Shown piece by piece: positions 59,045-64,000 of a DNA stretch of 64,000 bases (position 1 is the first letter of the stretch; the number at the start of each line of letters is the position of its first letter). This DNA is from Photobacterium damselae. GTDB lineage: Bacteria; Pseudomonadota; Gammaproteobacteria; Enterobacterales; Vibrionaceae. The stretch covers positions 106,123 through 170,122 of the forward strand of contig NZ_PYOG01000008.1 in assembly GCF_003026815.1 (NCBI RefSeq), in the 5' to 3' direction. The notes under the pieces are model-generated. The model did not search any database, was not told the DNA's origin, and saw only the letters and a list, made by a program, of their open reading frames with translations. The position numbers and the translations under genes are program-made.

Positions 59045-59497
59045 ATGACCATGAAAATTGCTCATCACCACCGTAGCGCCACCTTACTTGCTCTTATCAC
59101 GCTATCCCTTTCTGGTTGTGCAAGTTGGCAACCAAGTCAGTTATTACCCGATAGCTGGACATCCAGTGAAACAGACCAATCAACTTGGCAGGGCACTTAT
59201 CAAAGCCAAGAGCAAATGGGGCTGATCACCACCTTGGAGCTAAACCAAGATAATAGTGCCAAGACTATCTACTCCTATACTAATGGCGATCCTGATCTGA
59301 TCGAAACAGGTCACTGGCGTGTACTTAATAGCCAGCAACTGGAAGTTACGATGACCACTCATCAAGGCCATCCGCTTGATAGCCAACGTATTTATCAATT
59401 CGATCCTAAAACCAACCAGCTAATTGCAACCCAAGAGACGGTTAATGGTCAGAGTTATAGCTTAGGAGAGAATGGACTGGTACTGAGTAAGCAGTAA
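59045..59497 (+). CDS. NlpE-like lipoprotein
   Basis: 150 residues with a lipoprotein signal: basic start, hydrophobic core and lipobox LSGC with the acylated C25. The following residues ASWQ allow outer-membrane sorting. The mature part (WQGTYQSQEQMGLITTLELNQD, TGHWRVLNSQQLEVTM) follows the NlpE N-terminal barrel pattern but lacks its CxxC pair, so copper or redox sensing as in E. coli NlpE is doubtful. The ATG at 59045 or the second Met may be the start. Confidence 0.72.
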   Translation: MTMKIAHHHRSATLLALITLSLSGCASWQPSQLLPDSWTSSETDQSTWQGTYQSQEQMGLITTLELNQDNSAKTIYSYTNGDPDLIETGHWRVLNSQQLEVTMTTHQGHPLDSQRIYQFDPKTNQLIATQETVNGQSYSLGENGLVLSKQ

Positions 59498-59556
59498 CAT
59501 CTGCAACAGCATCTGTGTCACACTCTCTTTTTTATTCCAATAAATTAGAGAGTGTT

Positions 59557-60138
59557 ATGGCTTGCCCACGGTGTGGATTTGTTCACAATTGCATTTGTCA
59601 TCTTGAACCGACATTGTCTTGCTCTGCCCATTTTGTGCTACTGACTCATCCAAAAGAACTTAATAAAGAGACCAATACCGGGGTGTTAATGACACGCACT
59701 CTGCCTCACTGCCAATTAATCGCTTGGCATCGTACCGAGCCGGACACAACGCTAATAGCACAGTTAAACTCAGATCAGTATCAACCTTGGCTGCTATTCC
59801 CTGCCGATGAGCAAACTCCAGCAACACATTGGCAACCGGATATGAGTAAAACCCCACTATTTATTATTTTAGATGCAACCTGGCAAGAAGCCCGCAAGAT
59901 GGTACGTAAAAGCCCATATTTACAGTCATTGCCCCGCTTACAACTTAATACAGAGCACCCATCTCACTATCAGCTACGCCGCAATCAACAGCCGGGAAAT
60001 TTATGTACCTGTGAAGCGGGCATTGAGCTACTCAAACTGTTACAGAACCCTGAGCAAGCCCAGCAACTTCAACAGTACTTTACTGGCTTTATTGATGTAT
60101 TCCATGCCGATAGAAGTGGCCATCATATTTCTCAATAA
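59557..60138 (+). CDS. tapT: DTW-domain tRNA-uridine aminocarboxypropyltransferase
   Basis: 193 residues from the ATG at 59557, preceded by GAGAG; a GTG at 59515 would add 14 residues. The Cys motif CPRCGFVHNCICH, the DTW motif LDATWQEARKM and a C-terminal CTCEAGIELL identify the TapT/DTWD family, which adds an aminocarboxypropyl group from SAM to a tRNA uridine (acp3U47 in E. coli). Confidence 0.9.
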   Translation: MACPRCGFVHNCICHLEPTLSCSAHFVLLTHPKELNKETNTGVLMTRTLPHCQLIAWHRTEPDTTLIAQLNSDQYQPWLLFPADEQTPATHWQPDMSKTPLFIILDATWQEARKMVRKSPYLQSLPRLQLNTEHPSHYQLRRNQQPGNLCTCEAGIELLKLLQNPEQAQQLQQYFTGFIDVFHADRSGHHISQ

Positions 60139-60250
60139 CCACTTCAATCACCATCTCAACTGTTTGAGAATGAAATTGTAAGCAAATCCCGATTTCCGCT
60201 GTCATAATGAACATAGACTCAGTTTGTTCGTCATAACCAAGGAGGCTGTT

Positions 60251-61711
60251 ATGACCGCGGTACAATCTACCCAAACCTCAGATCCCACTCAAAAGACCAA
60301 AGAAAACGATGAGCGATTGGATCTAAACCAACTATTTACGGCCCAACAGCAAGCCTATGCCAGTGAACCGTATCTAGAATTAACTCAACGCTTGGCTTTA
60401 TTAAAGCAGTTAAAACACCAACTCCTTGCTTATAAAAAGCCATTGTGCCAAGCATTGCACCAAGATTATGGCAATCGCAGCCAGTACGATACGTTACTCT
60501 CTGATATTTTACCTTGCGTACAAAACATCAACTACACCATCAAGCATCTCAAGCGTTGGCTCAAGCCAAGTAAACGCCATGCAGGGCTACTGCTGATGCC
60601 AGCCAAACTGCAAGTACACTATCAACCTCTTGGTGTTGTCGGCATTATTGTGCCGTGGAACTTTCCCGTAATGCTAAGTATTGGTCCTTTAATCGCCGCA
60701 ATTGCAGCAGGTAATCGGGCTATGCTCAAATTGAGCGAATTTACACCACAGACCAATCAAGTTTTACGAGAGTTACTAGCTAAAGTCTTTACCCCAGATT
60801 ATGTTGCCGTTGTCGAAGGAGAAGCCGATATTGCTCAAGCCTTCAGTCAACTGCCTTTCCATCATATACTCTTTACCGGTTCGACCGCCGTTGGCCATCA
60901 TGTGATGCATGCTGCTGCTGATAATTTAACCCCAGTAACATTGGAACTTGGGGGTAAATCGCCTGTGGTTATCGCACCAGATGTTCCACTAGAATTAGCC
61001 GTTGAAAGACTTATTTTTGGTAAGTGTCTAAATGCAGGGCAAATCTGTGTCGCGCCTGATTATGTTTTGCTACCACAAGAGAAAATAGAGGAATTTATTT
61101 CCCTATTTAAACAGAAATATCGCACCCTTTATCCACATGGCATAACCGGACAAGACTTTGCATCAATTATTAATCAGCGCCAATTTGATCGCTTATACCA
61201 TTTACTTCAAGATGCAGAGGCACAAGGAGCAAGGATCCATCCATGCCATGAGCCAGCTATCGATTTTGAAGGCCGTCGTTTAGCGCCTCATTTAATTACC
61301 AATGTTTCTGATCAAATGGCTGTGATGGAGCAGGAAATCTTTGGCCCACTGCTACCGCTTATTCCTTACCAGAGCCAACAGCAAGCCATTGAGTTTATAA
61401 ATCAAAGACCTCGTCCATTAGCTTTATACGTGATGAGTTTCGATCCTTCTTGGCAACAAACCTTTATTTATCACACCCATTCAGGCGGTATTGCCATTAA
61501 CGATACCGTGTTCCATGTGGCGGCAGATGACGCACCTTTTGGCGGAATCGGTCCTTCAGGAATGGGACATTATCACGGTCATGAAGGGTTCTTAACTTTC
61601 TCTAAAGCCAAAACCGTGCTCACCAAAGGCAAATTTAGTAGCGGAAAATTCATCTTCCCGCCTTACGGTCGATGGTTACAACGACTTATTTTAAGCATCT
61701 TTTTGCGTTAA
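60251..61711 (+). CDS. Aldehyde dehydrogenase, coniferyl-aldehyde type
   Basis: 486-residue NAD(P)-dependent aldehyde dehydrogenase from the ATG at 60251 with a perfect AAGGAGG site. The general base is E232 in LELGGKSPVV and the catalytic thiol is C266 in AGQICVAPDYV. VGIIVPWNFPVML and the C-terminal hydrophobic end (LQRLILSIFLR) fit the CalB/YwdH-like branch that acts on aromatic or long-chain aldehydes, often at membranes. The substrate is unknown. Confidence 0.9.
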   Translation: MTAVQSTQTSDPTQKTKENDERLDLNQLFTAQQQAYASEPYLELTQRLALLKQLKHQLLAYKKPLCQALHQDYGNRSQYDTLLSDILPCVQNINYTIKHLKRWLKPSKRHAGLLLMPAKLQVHYQPLGVVGIIVPWNFPVMLSIGPLIAAIAAGNRAMLKLSEFTPQTNQVLRELLAKVFTPDYVAVVEGEADIAQAFSQLPFHHILFTGSTAVGHHVMHAAADNLTPVTLELGGKSPVVIAPDVPLELAVERLIFGKCLNAGQICVAPDYVLLPQEKIEEFISLFKQKYRTLYPHGITGQDFASIINQRQFDRLYHLLQDAEAQGARIHPCHEPAIDFEGRRLAPHLITNVSDQMAVMEQEIFGPLLPLIPYQSQQQAIEFINQRPRPLALYVMSFDPSWQQTFIYHTHSGGIAINDTVFHVAADDAPFGGIGPSGMGHYHGHEGFLTFSKAKTVLTKGKFSSGKFIFPPYGRWLQRLILSIFLR

Positions 61712-62160
61712 TTTTGTTGCCAGTGACGACTCTTTCACCGCGCTGGCAATATTCCCATCACACATCACTGATGATAAAACAATCAGCTCATTAGTTAATT
61801 TCCGATCAATTTGAGCGAATAACAGAAACGTTATAAAAAGTTCTGACCAATAATGAAAAAAAGTTTCTGCTTTATCTTGCTTTATTTATGCATAACTATA
61901 TTCATCCAAAATCGTTTTTGTCTTACAAATTATGTTTTGCCAAGGTGATTTTGTGTGACAAACCCCACATAAGTTATTAAAAAACTAATAAGTTTTTAAA
62001 GTTCATCATACTTTAAAACCCTATTTGAGAAATTTTAACGCGATTTATGCAAAACAGAATATAAATTACTTTTTCTTACTTTGTGGCTGAAATTGCAAAA
62101 ACTCATTCCATTTTTGGGGTTTTTCTTTATCAGTTTTAGCGTGACAATAGTCACAACTTC
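61712..62160. other. AT-rich intergenic region before the potE leader
   Basis: About 450 bases between the aldehyde dehydrogenase and the potE leader. A 7-bp stem TTGCCAG/CTGGCAA (61717-61723 with 61743-61749) may be a weak terminator. A 31-codon hydrophobic frame at 61853-61948 has no ribosome site and is not called. The potE promoter is probably here. Confidence 0.4.
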
Positions 62161-62229
62161 AGAGGCGGGATAATTTATGCCAAGCATATTAATTACCCCG
62201 TTAATCCGAAATTAATCTACGGATTAACG
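62161..62229 (+). promoter_or_regulatory. Possible leader peptide and hairpin before potE
   Basis: A 12-codon frame at 62177-62215 encodes MPSILITPLIRN and is preceded by AGAGGCGGG at ribosome-site distance. Its stop codon (62213-62215) lies in the loop of a perfect 10-bp hairpin, CGTTAATCCG/CGGATTAACG (62199-62208 with 62220-62229). A ribosome on the leader would open the hairpin. In enterobacteria speF-potE is controlled by the ornithine-sensing leader peptide SpeFL; the sequence here is different, so only the logic is comparable. Confidence 0.4.
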
Positions 62230-62370
62230 ACATTGTAAATTGTAATAAACACTTCAATGCCGAAAAGTAATTAATTAATCAGATAATGAAAAAGTGAATT
62301 AGTTAATTATTCCCCAAGGATTGGGTTGAGTTAAATATTAATTTCCTCATCATTACTAATAGGCAAAATT

Positions 62371-63696
62371 ATGTCGACTGAATCAAGTAATAAAAAAATG
62401 GGGGTCGTTGGATTAACAGTTCTTGTGGCTGTTAATATGATGGGCTCTGGTATTATTATGTTGCCAGCGAGTTTGGCACAAGTCGGTGCAATCTCAATGC
62501 TTTCTTGGGTTGTTACTGCACTAGGTGCAATGTGTATTGCATACACTTTCGCTAAATGTGGTGCTCTATGTAAGCGTTCTGGCGGTATGTCAGCTTATTC
62601 TGAAGAAGCACACGGTAAATCCTCTTTCTTTATCTCTTCTTATACATACTATGTGTGTTTGGTAATTAGCTGTGTAGCAATTGCCGTATCAGCAGTTGGT
62701 TACATCAAACCGTTTATGCCTTGGTTAGATACTCCAGTACATACCTTCTTTGGTGTGTGTGCGGTGCTTATCCTAACTATGGTGGCCAACTTCGGTGGCG
62801 CTAAAATTACTGGTCAAATCTCATCTTTCACAGTATGGGGTATCATCATTCCAGTATTTGGCCTATCAATTATCGGTTGGTGGTGGTTCGATCCACAAAC
62901 TTTCATGAATGCATGGAACCCACACCACGACACAACAATGCACTCAGTATCTTCAGGTATCGCGCTAACTCTATGGGCATTCCTAGGTATTGAATCTGCA
63001 GGTGCTAACTCTGACGCAGTTGAAAACCCAGAGCGTAACGTACCGCTAGCAGTACTATTTGGTACCAGCTTTGCCGCTATCGTTTACATTCTATCTACTG
63101 GTGTTATCCAAGGTATTATTCCTAACGCAGAGCTTGCAGCGTCAACAGCACCATTTGGTCTAGTATTCAGCCACATGTTCAACCCAATGGTTGGTAACAT
63201 CGTAACTCTAGCAGCTGTAATCGCATGTATCGGTTCTCTACTAGGTTGGCAGTTCACTAACGCTCAAGTATCAAAAGCAGCGGCAGATGAAGGTCTATTC
63301 CCTAAAATCTTCGCTAAAACTAACAGCGCAGGTGCACCTATCGCAGGTATGCTAATCATGTTAGCTGGCGAGTTAATCCTAGCGGTAATGACTATTTCTC
63401 CTGACTTGATTAACCAGTTCAACTCGCTACTAAACCTAGCAGTATTTATCAACATGGTACCTTACATCCTATCTATGACAGGTCTGGAAGTAATGCTACG
63501 CAAGAACATGGTTTCTCCAAAGCAATACCGTCTTGGTGCGGTAGTGGGTACTCTAGCAGTTATCTACAGTATCTACGGCGTATATGCTTGTGGTATGGAA
63601 GCAGTATTCGGCGGTACTATCTTGACTCTATTCGGTTACATCTTCTACGGCTTCATTGCAGCTCGTGATGTTAACCCAGGTGTTAAAGCAAACTAA
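62371..63696 (+). CDS. potE: Putrescine/ornithine antiporter PotE
   Basis: 441-residue APC-family antiporter with 12 helices. NKKMGVVGLTVLVAVNMMGSGIIMLP, ANFGGAKITGQISSFTVWG and SLLGWQFTNAQV follow E. coli PotE much more closely than CadB or AdiC. It exchanges external ornithine for putrescine and, with a decarboxylase, raises internal pH under acid stress. The following gene is such a decarboxylase; the order potE-decarboxylase is the reverse of the enterobacterial speF-potE. Codon use is strikingly biased to CTA, GTA, GCA and TCT in the second half, as in strongly expressed genes. Confidence 0.93.
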   Translation: MSTESSNKKMGVVGLTVLVAVNMMGSGIIMLPASLAQVGAISMLSWVVTALGAMCIAYTFAKCGALCKRSGGMSAYSEEAHGKSSFFISSYTYYVCLVISCVAIAVSAVGYIKPFMPWLDTPVHTFFGVCAVLILTMVANFGGAKITGQISSFTVWGIIIPVFGLSIIGWWWFDPQTFMNAWNPHHDTTMHSVSSGIALTLWAFLGIESAGANSDAVENPERNVPLAVLFGTSFAAIVYILSTGVIQGIIPNAELAASTAPFGLVFSHMFNPMVGNIVTLAAVIACIGSLLGWQFTNAQVSKAAADEGLFPKIFAKTNSAGAPIAGMLIMLAGELILAVMTISPDLINQFNSLLNLAVFINMVPYILSMTGLEVMLRKNMVSPKQYRLGAVVGTLAVIYSIYGVYACGMEAVFGGTILTLFGYIFYGFIAARDVNPGVKAN

Positions 63697-63886
63697 TTAA
63701 GCGAAGGAAATAAATAATCGAAATTAAATTAATTAAAAACTTAATTATTCAATTTCAAACCATGGTTATTTATTTCCTTACTCTCCTATTTAAATAAACA
63801 ATATTTAAGTTAAATCCAATTTAAATACCTTTTCACATCTATTTAATTTGGGTTTATCGAAGCGCGAAAAAATCAGGTATATATTT

Positions 63887-64000
63887 ATGAGCAATATAAA
63901 TGTAATGCGCGCTCTTATCGTAGAGCACCAAAATATTGAAGCGAACAGCTACGCAGACCGTACTACTCAGTCTCTAGCTCAAGAATTAAAAGATCGCTCA
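63887..64000 (+). CDS. Orn/Lys/Arg decarboxylase, N-terminal part only
   Basis: 38 codons are visible before the window ends. MSNINVMRALIVEHQ and the following ANSYADRTTQSLAQEL fit the start of the N-terminal wing domain of biodegradative amino-acid decarboxylases (RALIVE... as MKVLIVES in AdiA). Directly after potE, ornithine decarboxylase SpeF is the best guess; the PLP-binding part is outside the window, so arginine or lysine forms are not excluded. The 190-base gap from potE is AT-rich, with no clear terminator. Confidence 0.6.
   Translation, partial: MSNINVMRALIVEHQNIEANSYADRTTQSLAQELKDRS

Noticed and set aside
61129..61137. Perfect DnaA box TTATCCACA
   Set aside because: Single copy inside the aldehyde dehydrogenase coding frame with no GATC cluster or further boxes; taken as chance.
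61853..61948. 31-codon hydrophobic frame upstream of potE
   Set aside because: No Shine-Dalgarno sequence and composition expected by chance from an AT-rich gap.
63887..64000. Firm naming of the partial gene as speF
   Set aside because: Only 38 codons are visible; PLP-domain and substrate residues are outside the window, so the specificity stays open.

Overview
The window is a 64 kb piece of a gammaproteobacterial chromosome, almost certainly from the Vibrionaceae (Vibrio or Photobacterium type). The base composition is moderate, the proteins are close to their E. coli orthologues, and many neighbourhoods are the classical enterobacterial/vibrio ones (rph-pyrE, gmk-rpoZ-spoT-trmH-recG, ompR-envZ/greB-tex, lexA/plsB, ubiCA, ftsYEX-rpoH, rsmD-yhhL, rhtB/pldB-yigL). 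The genus cannot be fixed from the sequence alone. I see no prophage, integron, CRISPR array, rRNA, tRNA or complete insertion sequence. The content is core genome with a few accessory insertions.

Layout. 1-1460: pyrE (cut by the window edge) and rph, leftward, with an attenuator between them. 1698-8757: rightward yicC, gmk, rpoZ, spoT, trmH, recG (RNA decay, nucleotide and alarmone metabolism, recombination). 9055-10467: xanthine permease behind a promoter that overlaps a PurR box. 10589-16062: envZ-ompR leftward, greB and tex rightward. 16211-20947: an unrecognised protein, bioH against comF, nfuA, a secreted 3D-domain protein and a DinF-type MATE exporter. 21038-28831: a leftward caa3-type cytochrome c oxidase operon, ctaC-D-G-E, then SURF1, a divergent SCO-like protein, ctaA and ctaB, with a DUF2909 gene inserted on the other strand. 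29074-29871: an LCM-family methyltransferase with a Fur box. 30022-33467: lexA with two LexA boxes, and plsB. 33560-35550: ubiC-ubiA and a FliL-like secreted protein. 35628-41159: glpE, glpG, glpT, glpR and glpD, all leftward (glycerol 3-phosphate uptake, oxidation and control). 41160-41732: a gap with DnaA boxes, dense GATC sites and GATC-led 13-mers. 41733-45718: ftsY-ftsE-ftsX and rpoH. 45803-48995: rsmD, yhhL, yecH, a mobile-type repeat, a 26-residue membrane peptide gene and two small membrane protein genes.

49005-64000 is more accessory: an acyltransferase-3 protein, an SDR, an AbgT transporter with a LysR regulator, a patatin-like hydrolase, Dps, RhtB/PldB/YigL, an EVE protein, an NlpE-like lipoprotein, a DTW-domain tRNA modifier, an aldehyde dehydrogenase and potE, followed by the start of an Orn/Lys/Arg decarboxylase gene (an acid-response or polyamine pair).

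The most unusual signals are not large genes. They are the origin-like DnaA-box/GATC cluster between rpoH and glpE, the autonomous 26-residue membrane peptide gene with an inverted repeat around its promoter, a structured and terminated RNA-like segment after dps, a short leader ORF whose stop lies in a hairpin loop before potE, and the Fur-box-controlled methyltransferase. All promoter, operator and RNA calls are read by eye and have not been folded or searched.
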